Of a stretch of DNA of 64,000 nt, positions 8,502 to 16,246 are shown piece by piece. Below the pieces are notes generated by a model. That model ran no database searches. It saw only the letters and a program-made list of their open reading frames with translations, and was not told the origin of the DNA. A program made the translations under genes and the position numbers. Each line of letters starts with the position of its first letter. Position 1 is the stretch's first letter. This DNA comes from Qipengyuania polymorpha (lineage in GTDB: Bacteria; Pseudomonadota; Alphaproteobacteria; Sphingomonadales; Sphingomonadaceae), in assembly GCF_019711435.1 (NCBI RefSeq), contig NZ_JAIGNK010000004.1, forward strand, positions 1-64,000, written 5' to 3'.

Positions 8502-9763
8502 CCCTCTTCCAGCGCTGGAACACGATGAGCGCGGCGCAGCGCCTGATTGTCACCGCTGCGGTCGGCATCGCCGTCCTCTTTGCATGGGCCGCCTTCGCGC
8601 AGGTCGACCAGATTACGCGCGGCACGGGGAAAGTCATTCCTTCGAGCAAGGCGCAGTTGGTCCAGCCCGCCGAGCCTTCGGTCGTGTCCGAAATCCTCGT
8701 GCGCAGCGGGCAGAGCGTGAAGAAGGGCGACCTTCTCGTCCGGCTCGACGATTCGCAGAGCGCCTCGCAGCTGGGCGAGCTTCAGACCGAGAACGAACGG
8801 CTCGCCGCACGTGCGCAGCGGCTCGATTCCGAGGCGTCGGGCAGCGCGATCGGCTGCGAGCCGGGCACGCCCTGTGCTGAAGAGGCGCGCCTCGCTCAGG
8901 CCCGCCGCGACACTGCGCGCGCGCGCGAAGCCTCGCTCGCCTCGGCAGTCGAGCAGCGCCGCCGCGACCTGTCGGAAGCACAGGCGACCGCTTCCAGCCT
9001 CGAAAGCAGCCTGCGCCTCGCGCGCGAGCAGGTCGACATGCTGCGCCCGCTCGCGGCCAAGAACATCGTCCCGCAGACCGACCTCCTTTCCGCCCAGCGC
9101 GAAGTGGTCGACTTGCAGGGGCGCCTTTCGGCAGCGCGTCAGGCAGCAGGCCGTGCCTCGGCGGCCATTCGCCAGGCGCAGGCCGACCTCAACCAGGCAC
9201 GCGCCGATTTCCGCCAGCAGGCGCTTGCCGAACGCAGCGAAGTCGCCACCCGCATTGCCGTCAACGAGCAGAGCATTCGCGGGGCGTCGGCCCGCCGCGA
9301 CCGCAACGAATTGCGCGCGCCTTCGGATGGCATCGTCAACGACGTGCAGATCACCACCGAAGGCGGCTTTGTCGGCGCGGGTGAGAAAATCATGCAGATC
9401 GTGCCCGTGGGCGACAAGCTGCTGGTTGAAGCGCGCATTTCGCCCAGCGACCGCGCCTTCGTGAAGGTGGGCGACAACGCCAATGTCAAAATCACTGCCT
9501 ATGACTTCTCGATCTATGGCGGGCTCAAGGGCAAGGTCGCGCAGGTCAGCGCCGACAGCATCTTCGACGAGGTCGAACGCGAGGCCTATTACTCGGTCAT
9601 TATCGAAACCGACAGCTCGTTCATTAAGAAGGGCGGGGTGAGCCTGCCCATCGTGCCGGGCATGGTTGCCGATGTCGAAATTCTGACAGCGCGCCGCAGC
9701 GTGTTGTCATACCTCTTCAAACCGGTGAACCGCGCCTTCGACCGCGCAATGACCGAGCGCTAG
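8498..9763 (+). CDS. HlyD-family type I secretion membrane fusion protein (LapC-like)
   Basis: 421 residues. One N-terminal membrane segment (RLIVTAAVGIAVLFAWAAF, about 14-32) is followed by VDQITRGTGKVIPSSKAQLVQPAEPSVV, the classic HlyD entry, a split lipoyl domain, a long coiled coil (about 85-270, rich in Ala/Arg/Gln/Glu with ARDTARAREASLAS-type heptads) and a beta-barrel with ELRAPSDGIVNDVQITTEGG and VPGMVADVEILTARRSVLSYLFKP at the C terminus. A cysteine pair (GCEPGTPCAE) sits in the coiled coil. Its start overlaps the SleB stop by 4 nt. It bridges the ABC exporter and TolC. This completes a three-component type I secretion system. Confidence 0.94.
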   Translation: MTLFQRWNTMSAAQRLIVTAAVGIAVLFAWAAFAQVDQITRGTGKVIPSSKAQLVQPAEPSVVSEILVRSGQSVKKGDLLVRLDDSQSASQLGELQTENERLAARAQRLDSEASGSAIGCEPGTPCAEEARLAQARRDTARAREASLASAVEQRRRDLSEAQATASSLESSLRLAREQVDMLRPLAAKNIVPQTDLLSAQREVVDLQGRLSAARQAAGRASAAIRQAQADLNQARADFRQQALAERSEVATRIAVNEQSIRGASARRDRNELRAPSDGIVNDVQITTEGGFVGAGEKIMQIVPVGDKLLVEARISPSDRAFVKVGDNANVKITAYDFSIYGGLKGKVAQVSADSIFDEVEREAYYSVIIETDSSFIKKGGVSLPIVPGMVADVEILTARRSVLSYLFKPVNRAFDRAMTER

Positions 9764-9779
9764 ATTGCGCCCTTGTTCA

Positions 9780-9900
9780 GCCCTGACGGCCTGCAAACCG
9801 CATGCCACCGCGCTTCCGGTGCTCACGTACTGGAGTACGCTGCGCTCCGGGTCGCGATGTCCTACGCTTTTCGGCACGTCATCATCTGAACGATGACACA
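9780..9900. repeat. Palindrome-rich intergenic element, possible dispersed repeat
   Basis: The 207-nt gap between hlyD and the convergent LapG-like gene contains no credible gene. It has a GTACTGGAGTAC palindrome flanked by imperfect inverted arms (about 9808-9860), then a second dyad, GTCATCATCTGAACGATGAC (about 9877-9896). Such elements resemble short dispersed intergenic repeats; I cannot confirm other genomic copies from this window. Confidence 0.35.
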
Positions 9901-9927
9901 ATCCTGAGCTTTCTTGGGGGAGAGCAG

Positions 9928-9961
9928 GGGGCGTGGAGGCATCGGCTTCCGCGCCCCTTTT
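9928..9961 (+). terminator. Rho-independent terminator of the secretion operon
   Basis: A 13-bp stem with two G-U pairs (left arm 9928-9940, GGGGCGTGGAGGC; right arm about 9945-9957) is followed by TTTT at 9958-9961. It lies 165 nt after the hlyD stop and just before the stop of the convergent LapG-like gene. The U-tract is on the plus strand only. Confidence 0.65.
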
Positions 9962-9970
9962 GCGTCTGGC

Positions 9971-10975
9971 TCAGTAGCCGTGGAGCCAGCTCTGCTTGGC
10001 GCCAAGGCTCATGACCGGGCGATAGCCGTGGCTCTGCGAGGCATCGAGCGGGGCGCTGCCGACATTGTCGAGCATCAGCCAGCCGTCGCCGTCCTTCACC
10101 AGCAGCACCGCATGGTCCCGGCGGCGGATGAGGTCGCGCGCGAGCGTCAGGACCATGTCGTCCCGCGACACACCGGCCGCGGCGAGCAGTTCCATCTTGA
10201 GCAGTGCGAAATCCTCGCAATCGCCCTTGCCGAGCCGCAGCGTGGTCGCCGCATCGGCCCAGTAATCGCTCTTGCCGAAAAGGTCGATGTCCTCGGCGTG
10301 GGAAATCTCGCGGTTCACCCAGCGGTTGACCGAGGCGACTAGCTCGCTGCGCTGGCCGTCTTTGCCGCCGACATGCAGGAGCGTCGCGGAGAGGTTAGCG
10401 CGGCTCGCACCGACACGTTGCCACTGGGCATCGAAGCTGGTGCGGGCGATCGGCACCATGCGGCTGCCGAGGACGAGGTCCTTGCGCGGCGCAGGTGCGT
10501 AATAGGTCTGGACCACCGGGCGGCTGGCGAAGGCCCGCTGGCCGAGGTCGATAGTCCCCGCCGAAGCGAAGGGCGAAGCGCCGATGGCACATCCCGAATT
10601 GCGCTGCGCCACGGGTGCTGCAGCCGGTTCGAACTTCTTGGCAGGGGCGCTCGAGAACAGCGGGTGCGAGGCGGGAGCGCCTGCCTGCTGTGCGCGGATG
10701 GCGTCGAGCGCGCTGGCACCGCCGATGATCTGCGCAGCCTTGCTCGGCACGCGCGCGGCGATCGAAATCGGTGCGGTTGCCCCGTTGTTGTACGCTGGGT
10801 CGTTGATGGCGGCGGGTGCGGCAATAGAGGAACCGCAATCGCCCGCCATCATCTCGACGGTCTGCACCGCTACGGCCGGGACGGCTGCCTGCGCTACCTG
10901 GGGTACGAGCGCGAGCAGCGCAGCGCTGGCAATCGCGGTGCGCATGGTGGAGATAGAGGTTGGCTTTCCGACCAT
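9971..10975 (-). CDS. LapG-type bacterial transglutaminase-like cysteine protease (peptidase C93)
   Basis: 334 residues with a signal peptide (hydrophobic core AIASAALLALV, cleavage near AQA at 28-30). The C-terminal half is a bacterial transglutaminase-like cysteine proteinase (BTLCP/DUF920): VNRWVNREISHAEDIDLFGKSDYWADA, then the triad Cys253 in GKGDCEDFALLKMELL, His288 in RRDHAVLLV and Asp303 in MLDNV. In Pseudomonas, LapG cuts the LapA adhesin after an (T/P)AAG motif and LapD sequesters LapG when c-di-GMP is high. The N-terminal ~200 residues contain a long Ala/Pro-rich extension with extra cysteines (47, 129), longer than compact LapG proteins. Start: ATG at 10975 has AAGGGGG just upstream; ATG at 10945 (residue 11) would also give a signal peptide. 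The gene is convergent with the exporter operon, so separately transcribed. No LapD is visible nearby. Confidence 0.88.
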   Translation of the reverse strand: MVGKPTSISTMRTAIASAALLALVPQVAQAAVPAVAVQTVEMMAGDCGSSIAAPAAINDPAYNNGATAPISIAARVPSKAAQIIGGASALDAIRAQQAGAPASHPLFSSAPAKKFEPAAAPVAQRNSGCAIGASPFASAGTIDLGQRAFASRPVVQTYYAPAPRKDLVLGSRMVPIARTSFDAQWQRVGASRANLSATLLHVGGKDGQRSELVASVNRWVNREISHAEDIDLFGKSDYWADAATTLRLGKGDCEDFALLKMELLAAAGVSRDDMVLTLARDLIRRRDHAVLLVKDGDGWLMLDNVGSAPLDASQSHGYRPVMSLGAKQSWLHGY

Positions 10976-11113
10976 GCCCCCTTGCTAGGGCGGCAAGCTC
11001 AAGGAACGGTTTCGGCTCAAGGTTAACGGCGGGGTAACTTCCCGCTTCAGCCCCCCGTAAGCTGGCACGAAGTAATACCTAACGCGTATTCATGAAAACT
11101 TGGGATTTTGCCG

Positions 11114-11647
11114 ATGCGTCCTGCTCGTACTTTCACCTCGCTTGCCCTGATTGCCGGTCTGATGCCAGCCACTGCCATGGCGCAGGAGATTTATGGCGGC
11201 GTCTATGCGCATGGGGTGGAAACACCCTTCACTTTCGAAACGAACGAGGGGGGGACCGATTTGCAGGCGGGTATCCGCTTCGACCCCATCGAGGGGCTGG
11301 CCGATGTGCAGCCTTATGTTTTCGGTTCGGTGAATCTCGATGGGGACACCAGCTTCGTCGGCGCAGGAGTGAGCTGGAAGGCCGAAGTCGGGCCCGTCTA
11401 TCTTCGCCCCGGCGTGGGCCTGGTCATCCATGACGGGCCGGAGCTGCGGGTCGATCCTGTCGACGGCTATCGCACCGACCTCGGCAGCCGCGTCCTGTTC
11501 GAGCCCGAAGTCGCCATCGGCGTCGACCTGTCCGAGAAATTCTCGGTCGAGGCGAGCTGGGTCCACATCAGCAATGCGCGCCTCTTCAATAGCGAGCAGA
11601 ACCCGGGTATCGACATGATGGGCCTGCGGGTGAACATTGGCTTCTAG
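11114..11647 (+). CDS. Acyloxyacyl hydrolase / PagL-like lipid A 3-O-deacylase
   Basis: 177 residues with a signal peptide (RTFTSLALIAGLMPATAMA|Q). The rest alternates short beta strands as in an eight-stranded outer-membrane barrel (YGGVYAHG, DLQAGIRFD, VQPYVFGSVNL, FVGAGVSWKAE) and ends in Phe. Near the C terminus WVHISNARLFNSEQNPGIDMMGLRVNIGF matches the PagL active-site region: His151 and Ser153 in H-x-S-N, with Glu161 the best acidic candidate. PagL enzymes remove the 3-O acyl chain from lipid A in the outer membrane. The ATG at 11114 is chosen over TTG 11108 because GGGA (11102-11105) is better spaced. It stands alone before a cytochrome gene 19 nt downstream. Confidence 0.8.
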   Translation: MRPARTFTSLALIAGLMPATAMAQEIYGGVYAHGVETPFTFETNEGGTDLQAGIRFDPIEGLADVQPYVFGSVNLDGDTSFVGAGVSWKAEVGPVYLRPGVGLVIHDGPELRVDPVDGYRTDLGSRVLFEPEVAIGVDLSEKFSVEASWVHISNARLFNSEQNPGIDMMGLRVNIGF

Positions 11648-11665
11648 AACCGGGGAGGACGACTG

Positions 11666-12142
11666 ATGAGGGCAGGAATAGCGTTTGCGGCACTTGCCCT
11701 CGCCAGCTGTGCGAGCAGCCCGCCGGTGGAAAGAGGCGAGGCTGAAACGGCTACGCCCGCGACATATCCTCCTCCTCTCAGGGCTGTCGCGGTGTTCACC
11801 AATCCGAACCAGCCCAGCCAACCCCAAAGAACCTACCAGGGCGTGGTGGAAGTCGACCGCTCTTTCGCCAAGTGCAGGGCATGCCATACTGCTACCTCCG
11901 ATCGCCACGGCATTGGACCATCGCTCGCTGGCGCCTATGGTCGATCTTCCGCCTCAGCACCGAATTACCGCTATTCGACAGCACTCAAGGAGTCGGGGCT
12001 GGTGTGGGATGCGGCCACTCTCGATAAATTCCTCGAAAATCCGCGCGCGATGGTGCCGGGGACGAAGATGAGTTTCGCGGGCCTCAAGGACCCTCTCCAG
12101 CGCGCGCAGGTAATCGCTTACATCGAGCGGCATAGCGACTGA
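11666..12142 (+). CDS. Class I c-type cytochrome, predicted lipoprotein
   Basis: 158 residues. The leader ends in ALASC (Cys15), a lipobox, so the mature protein is probably membrane-tethered in the periplasm. One haem site C70-R-A-C73-H74 is followed by GIGPSLAGAYGR and the likely axial Met135 in PGTKMSFAGL; the C terminus QRAQVIAYIERH is the usual last helix of a small cytochrome c. A linker of about 45 residues precedes the domain. Shine-Dalgarno GGGGAGGA lies 7 nt before the ATG. Partner and electron path cannot be read from the context; it may be co-transcribed with the deacylase gene 19 nt upstream. Confidence 0.88.
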   Translation: MRAGIAFAALALASCASSPPVERGEAETATPATYPPPLRAVAVFTNPNQPSQPQRTYQGVVEVDRSFAKCRACHTATSDRHGIGPSLAGAYGRSSASAPNYRYSTALKESGLVWDAATLDKFLENPRAMVPGTKMSFAGLKDPLQRAQVIAYIERHSD

Positions 12143-12146
12143 AGCG

Positions 12147-13421
12147 TCAGTCCTGTTTGTAGACGACGCCTTCCTTCATCACGAAGGTCACCTCTTCCAA
12201 CAGGGTGAGGTCCTCCAGCGGATTTCCCGAGACGGCGATAATGTCGGCCGACGCACCCTTGCGCAGCGTGCCTACCTCGCCGCCCATCCCAAGGGCTTCG
12301 GCTGCATTTACGGTCGCCGCTTGCAGGGCCTCGGCGCTGGTCATGCCGAAGCGGGCCATGCGGGATAGCTGCCTTGCGTTCTGGCCGTGCGGATAGACAC
12401 CGGCATCGGTGCCGTAGACCATCTTCACTCCTGCATCATGGGCGCGCTCGAAATTGCGCCGCTGGGTCTGGCCGACGGTGCGCTCCTTCGCGAGGCTTTC
12501 GGGCAGGATACCGGCGGCCTCGCCTTCGCCGAGGATGAATTCGGTGACGTAGATATCCATCGAGAGATAGGTCCCGTTCCTGCGCGCCAGCGCGATGCCT
12601 TTATCGTCGATGAAACTCGCGTGCTCGATGGTGTCGACGCCGGCCTTCAGCGCGTTGAGAATGCCTTCCGTGCCATGCGCGTGGCTCGCGACTTTCATCC
12701 CGTGCGAATGCGCTTCCTCGACCAGTGCGCTGAGTTCCTCGAGCGAATATTGCGGCGCGCCGACCTTGGTGCCTTTCGAGAGCACACCGCCGGTCGAGCA
12801 GGTCTTGATGAGGTCGGCACCGAACTTGCGGTTCTTGCGCACCATGGCGCGTGCAGCCCAGGGACCGTCCGCGACCCCCTCGCCGGTGCTGTCATATTGT
12901 GCGGGGAGCAGGTTGTCGTCGGAACAGTGTCCGCCGGTGATCCCGATGGGCGGGCCGGAGACAATCATGCGCGGTCCGGGGATTTCGCCTTCTGCAATCG
13001 CATCGCGCAAGGCGACGTCCGAATAGGCCGACGCGCCGACATTTCGCACGGTCGTGAAGCCGGCGAGGAGCGTTTTCTCCGCCGCGGCGACGCCCGAAAT
13101 CGTAGCCCTGACATCGGACACGGCGAGCTGCCGGTAGCCATGGATGTCCGAGCGGCTGGTCAAATGGACATGCATGTCGATGAGGCCGGGAAGGATGGTC
13201 GCATCGCCCAGATCAACTTCGCGGTCGGGCGCCTCGGCATCGCGCGCTTCGGCACCGGTGGCGACAATCACGCCGTCCTCGATGAGGAGGGCGGGTGAGG
13301 CGACCAGTTCGCCGCTTTCGACATCGACCATCGCCGCAGCCGTCAGCCTGACCACCTCGGCATTCGCGGCGGTGGTCGACATGGCAAGTACCAGTGTGGC
13401 GGCTATTGCTTTCAGGCGCAT
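12147..13421 (-). CDS. Exported metal-dependent amidohydrolase (Xaa-Pro dipeptidase/imidazolonepropionase-like)
   Basis: 424 residues with a signal peptide (MRLKAIAATLVLAMSTTAANA). Amidohydrolase superfamily signatures in order: ILPGLIDMHVHLTS (His84, His86), DLIKTCSTGGVLS with the likely bridging carboxylated Lys, KVASHAHG, GVDTIEHASFI, and the Asp of MVYGTDAGVYPHG; the C terminus GKGASADIIAVSGNPLEDL is also typical. This set is seen in subtype-III amidohydrolases acting on peptidic substrates, including exported prolidase-like enzymes of sphingomonads. The substrate cannot be fixed from sequence. The ribosome site GGGGAG is 7 nt before the ATG and lies inside a perfect hairpin. Convergent with the cytochrome gene, 4 nt apart. 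Confidence 0.88.
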   Translation of the reverse strand: MRLKAIAATLVLAMSTTAANAEVVRLTAAAMVDVESGELVASPALLIEDGVIVATGAEARDAEAPDREVDLGDATILPGLIDMHVHLTSRSDIHGYRQLAVSDVRATISGVAAAEKTLLAGFTTVRNVGASAYSDVALRDAIAEGEIPGPRMIVSGPPIGITGGHCSDDNLLPAQYDSTGEGVADGPWAARAMVRKNRKFGADLIKTCSTGGVLSKGTKVGAPQYSLEELSALVEEAHSHGMKVASHAHGTEGILNALKAGVDTIEHASFIDDKGIALARRNGTYLSMDIYVTEFILGEGEAAGILPESLAKERTVGQTQRRNFERAHDAGVKMVYGTDAGVYPHGQNARQLSRMARFGMTSAEALQAATVNAAEALGMGGEVGTLRKGASADIIAVSGNPLEDLTLLEEVTFVMKEGVVYKQD

Positions 13422-13428
13422 CAGTGTT

Positions 13429-13453
13429 CTCCCCTGACCGGATGTCAGGGGAG
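13429..13453 (-). promoter_or_regulatory. 5'-UTR hairpin that occludes the amidohydrolase Shine-Dalgarno
   Basis: On the minus-strand transcript CTCCCCTGAC (13453-13444) pairs perfectly with GTCAGGGGAG (13438-13429) across a 5-nt loop. The 3' arm contains the ribosome-binding GGGGAG, followed by AACACTG and the ATG. There is no U-tract, so this is not a terminator. It could gate translation or reflect a palindromic operator. Confidence 0.6.
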
Positions 13454-13490
13454 GCTTATCACCGATGGCTGGACACGCAAACGCGGGTTG

Positions 13491-13835
13491 TCAGGCGCGC
13501 ATCCGGCGGCGTTGCGAGCGGCTCGAACGGCGTGCCGGCTTGTTGCGGGTAGTCTTGCGGGCGGGCGGCGCGTAGCCATAACTGAAGTAGCCGTACTGCT
13601 TGCGCATCTTGCGGCGGCGGCGACGACCCGAGAAGTCGTCGAACCATCCCATGGCTGCGTGTCCTGCTCGTTCCACCAGCTCGCCGACCATCACGAGGGC
13701 GTCGATGGCGAGCAGCAGCGGAAGTGCCGGAAACAGCCACATACGGTCTTCGACCTGTTGCGCGCTGACGGTGGATTTCGCCATGCGTATCACGCAGGCG
13801 GCAAGGTAGCCGCACAGAAGTGCGAAGACGAACAT
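13491..13835 (-). CDS. Hypothetical small membrane protein with basic tail
   Basis: 114 residues, not recognised. Two hydrophobic segments (FVFALLCGYLAACVI at 2-16; WLFPALPLLLAIDALVMVGELV at about 33-54) precede a strongly basic C terminus (RRRRRKMRKQ, then Arg/Lys/Ser-rich to the end). A modest ribosome site (GGGAT) is 8 nt upstream of the ATG. The frame has typical third-position G/C bias, but the basic tail could inflate a spurious frame, so existence is likely rather than certain. Confidence 0.55.
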   Translation of the reverse strand: MFVFALLCGYLAACVIRMAKSTVSAQQVEDRMWLFPALPLLLAIDALVMVGELVERAGHAAMGWFDDFSGRRRRRKMRKQYGYFSYGYAPPARKTTRNKPARRSSRSQRRRMRA

Positions 13836-13988
13836 AAGCGATCCCGTTGTGTTTTTTATCGCGCACTCCCCCCGGAGCGCGGCGTGCCCTTAAGCGTGCA
13901 TCCTGCGCGAATGCAACGGGGTTGCATGCGAATTCAGGAAAAAACCAGAATTGTCCATCTTTGGCCCGAACAGGTCGGGCGCACGAGA

Positions 13989-14022
13989 AAGGGCGGCACC
14001 TTGCGGCACCGCCCTTCCTTGT
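13989..14022 (-). terminator. Probable terminator of rplJ-rplL
   Basis: Inverted repeat AAGGGCGG (13989-13996) / CCGCCCTT (14009-14016), about 30 nt beyond the rplL stop on the minus strand. The transcript continues UUUCUCG after the stem, a weak U-tract. Confidence 0.55.
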
Positions 14023-14044
14023 TTTCTCGAAGAGAAAGCGAAGC

Positions 14045-14422
14045 TTACTTGAGCTCGACGGTACCGCCGGCTGCTTCGATCTTGCCCTTGATTTCTTCGG
14101 CTTCTGCCTTGGCAACGCCTTCCTTGAGCGGCTTCGGCGCGCCTTCGACGAGGGCCTTTGCTTCGGTCAGGCCAAGACCCGTGATGGCACGGACTTCCTT
14201 GATGACCTGGATCTTCTTGCCACCGTCGCCGGTGAGGACGACGTCGAATTCGTCCTTTTCTTCAGCAGCGGCACCTGCGTCACCGCCGCCGGCCGGGCCA
14301 GCAACAGCAACAGCAGCAGCGGCGCTCACGCCCCACTCTTCTTCAAGTGCCGTGGCAAGCTCAGCGGCTTCCATGACGGTCAGCTTCGACAGTTCTTCAA
14401 CAAGCTTGGCGATATCAGCCAT
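14045..14422 (-). CDS. rplL: 50S ribosomal protein L7/L12
   Basis: 125 residues, standard length. N-terminal dimerisation helices ([22 protein letters not shown]), an Ala/Gly-rich hinge (about 34-55) and the C-terminal factor-binding domain with [44 protein letters not shown] and a final GGTVELK. It forms the L12 stalk that recruits translation GTPases. Ribosome site GGAGTG is close to the ATG. It follows rplJ by 81 nt in the usual rplJ-rplL order. Confidence 0.98.
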   Translation of the reverse strand: MADIAKLVEELSKLTVMEAAELATALEEEWGVSAAAAVAVAGPAGGGDAGAAAEEKDEFDVVLTGDGGKKIQVIKEVRAITGLGLTEAKALVEGAPKPLKEGVAKAEAEEIKGKIEAAGGTVELK

Positions 14423-14446
14423 GATGTTTCACTCCAATAAATAGGC

Positions 14447-14472
14447 CGGGGTGTCCTGCGGACTCTGCCCCG
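14447..14472 (-). other. Interrupted hairpin between rplJ and rplL
   Basis: CGGGGTGTCC (14447-14456) and GGACTCTGCCCCG (14460-14472) can fold into a GC-rich stem with small internal loops in the rplJ-rplL spacer. It may affect processing or the L12:L10 ratio; function is conjecture. Confidence 0.35.
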
Positions 14473-14503
14473 ATGAATATGTGTTCGTGCGTCGAACCAG
14501 CTC

Positions 14504-15019
14504 TTACGCGGCTTCCGTGGCGGCATATGCGCCGAAGACACGTGCGAGCTTGGCTGCGGGTGCGTTGACGACCTGGGCAACCTTGGTTGCCGGTGCGTTG
14601 ACGAGACCCACGATCTTGCCGCGAAGTTCGTCAAGGCTCGGCATCGAGGCGAGTGCCTTGACCCCAGCTTCGTCGAGCTTCTGCGCGCCCATCGAACCGC
14701 CGACGATTTCGATCTTGTCGGTGGTCTTGGCGAACTCCACCACAGCCTTGGCTGCAGCAACCGGGTCCTCGGAATAACCAAGGGCGGTCGGACCGGACAG
14801 GAATTCATCGATTCCCGTATAGTCGGTGTCCTTCAGGGCGAGCTTGGCGAGACGGTTCTTCGCAACCTTGTAGGACGCACCGGCTTCACGCATCTTCGTG
14901 CGCAGTTCGGTCGACTGAGCAACCGAAAGGCCCAGGTTGCGGGTCACGACGACCACGCCAGCCTGGTTGAAGACTTCGCTGAGCTGGGCGACCGAATCGG
15001 CTTTCTGCGAACGATCCAT
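14504..15019 (-). CDS. rplJ: 50S ribosomal protein L10
   Basis: 171 residues. Starts [28 protein letters not shown], the typical alphaproteobacterial L10 N terminus, followed by [23 protein letters not shown] and the C-terminal Ala/Val-rich helix that binds L12 dimers. The ATG at 15019 is chosen over 15034 because it matches family starts and has GGAG 6 nt upstream. L10-L12 usually autoregulates by binding the leader; the ~200-nt leader contains small stems (TCGCGCCAC..GGCGC, GACAGG..CTGTC), but I cannot define the canonical L10 site. rplKA are not adjacent and rpoBC lies 5 kb away on the other strand. Confidence 0.97.
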   Translation of the reverse strand: MDRSQKADSVAQLSEVFNQAGVVVVTRNLGLSVAQSTELRTKMREAGASYKVAKNRLAKLALKDTDYTGIDEFLSGPTALGYSEDPVAAAKAVVEFAKTTDKIEIVGGSMGAQKLDEAGVKALASMPSLDELRGKIVGLVNAPATKVAQVVNAPAAKLARVFGAYAATEAA

Positions 15020-15251
15020 GCCATACTCCTTCACTATGACCGCATCGGATGGCTCCGAAGCGATCGGCTACGTTTGTCCATGCCGATATTTCGACACGGG
15101 CGGGTCCGTTGATGGGGAAGGAGTGCGCCAAGTGGCGCGAAACGACAGGGGTTTAGCCTGTCATGAAAATCTCTTTTCCCCGTCTAGGCTGGAAATTAAG
15201 ACCGGCAGATCCCGGTCACCAACTGTCTCGGACGGATGAGGGCGGATACAA

Positions 15252-15279
15252 AGAGACCCGCCTTCGGTGGCGGGCCTCT
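15252..15279 (-). terminator. Terminator downstream of the Xre-family regulator
   Basis: A near-perfect 11-bp stem: 15252-15262 pairs with 15269-15279 (one mismatch), loop about 6 nt. It is 28 nt past the regulator stop. On the minus strand the stem is followed by TTTG, a short U-tract. Confidence 0.6.
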
Positions 15280-15306
15280 AAGGATTTCAGCGATTCTGTC
15301 AAGCGA

Positions 15307-15534
15307 TCACTGTACGCTTTCGTAGGTGAGCAGGTCGCCCGGCTGGCATTCCAGTTCGCGGCAGATGGCCTCGAGCGTGGAGAAGCGGATGGCTTTCGCC
15401 TTGCCGGTCTTGAGGATGGACAGGTTGGCGAGGGTGAGGCCCACACGCTCGGCCAGTTCGGTCAGCGTCATGCGCTTGGCGTGGAGCAGGTCGTCGAGTT
15501 TGACCACGATATTGGTTCCTTCTTCTGCTGGCAT
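15307..15534 (-). CDS. Small Xre/YozG-type helix-turn-helix regulator
   Basis: 75 residues, essentially only a DNA-binding domain: VKLDDLLHAKRMTLTELAERVGLTLANLSILKTGKAKAIRFSTLEAICRELECQPGDLLTYE. TLTELAERVGLTLANLSILKTG is a standard HTH_3/HTH_26 turn, and ECQPGDLL is typical of the YozG-like Cro/CI subgroup. The ATG at 15534 overlaps the upstream DUF2975 stop (TGATG); a GTG at 15537 is an alternative. Regulators of this type are commonly paired with DUF2975 membrane proteins; the likely target is the palindromic promoter region upstream of the operon. Confidence 0.88.
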   Translation of the reverse strand: MPAEEGTNIVVKLDDLLHAKRMTLTELAERVGLTLANLSILKTGKAKAIRFSTLEAICRELECQPGDLLTYESVQ

Positions 15535-16073
15535 CACACGGTCCCTTCGAGGTCGGCGCGCATGGCGGAGCCGTGCCGGAACACGCGGGCGAGAATGAAG
15601 AGCACGACGACCAGCACGATACCGCTGAGGTCGAGTCCCGCGTCGACAGTTATGCCTTCCTGGTCCTCGAAGATCTTGGCGATGTAGAGCGCAGCGCCTG
15701 CGGCAGGAATGGCGAGCAACTGTGCTGCGAGTGCGAGCCAGCCCATCAGGGTGAGGCGCTCTGCATTCTCGGGCACGAACGGATCGCCTTCTCCGACCGT
15801 GTCGATGATCTTGCGCAGGAGGCGCAGGAACCAGAAGGCTCCGACCAGGAAGATGATGGCGAACACCATAATTCCGAGCACGGCGGCAAGCGGGAAGACG
15901 AAATCGGGGTTATCGAACTCGACCCGCGCCTCGGCGGTAATCTTGTCACGCAGGAACAGGACGAGCGGCAGGCCGATGGTGAGCACGATGGCCGCAAAGC
16001 CGAGGATGGCTTGCATGACGACGACGATAATCCGGCCTGCGAGGAGCAGGGGGTCGTTGGGACGGGCAGTCAT
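15534..16073 (-). CDS. DUF2975 family membrane protein
   Basis: 179 residues with four predicted membrane segments (IIVVVMQAILGFAAIVLTIGLPLVLFL; FPLAAVLGIMVFAIIFLVGAFWFL; LMGWLALAAQLLAIPAAGAALYI; LSGIVLVVVLFILARVF). The central LLRKIIDTVGEGDPFVPENAERLTLMGWLAL is the signature of DUF2975, whose function is not known. Translationally coupled to the small HTH gene. Ribosome site GGAGAG is 6 nt from the ATG. The pair looks like a self-regulated membrane-protein/regulator module. Confidence 0.85.
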   Translation of the reverse strand: MTARPNDPLLLAGRIIVVVMQAILGFAAIVLTIGLPLVLFLRDKITAEARVEFDNPDFVFPLAAVLGIMVFAIIFLVGAFWFLRLLRKIIDTVGEGDPFVPENAERLTLMGWLALAAQLLAIPAAGAALYIAKIFEDQEGITVDAGLDLSGIVLVVVLFILARVFRHGSAMRADLEGTV

Positions 16074-16094
16074 ATTTCTCTCCGGAACGATGGC

Positions 16095-16223
16095 TTAGGC
16101 GAGCGTCGGCGCGTCGATGACGGCCAGCTGTGCCGGCGGCACGCTGGTCACGGCCTGAAGCGAGACGAGGGTGATGGTGATGGCCGCAAACGCGGCGGCA
16201 AAATGGTTGGTGAGACGGGGCAT
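16095..16223 (-). CDS. 42-residue single-pass small membrane protein
   Basis: MPRLTNHFAAAFAAITITL... to a TAA stop at 16095. Residues 8-24 form one hydrophobic segment or a signal peptide; the rest is short and uncharged (SVPPAQLAVIDAPTLA). It has a good ribosome site (AAGGAG, 9 nt upstream) and is the first gene after the promoter of the DUF2975/HTH operon, 22 nt from DUF2975. No family is recognised. The strong ribosome site and position support a real gene. Confidence 0.6.
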   Translation of the reverse strand: MPRLTNHFAAAFAAITITLVSLQAVTSVPPAQLAVIDAPTLA

Positions 16224-16246
16224 TTATCGAACTCCTTGATCGTCAA

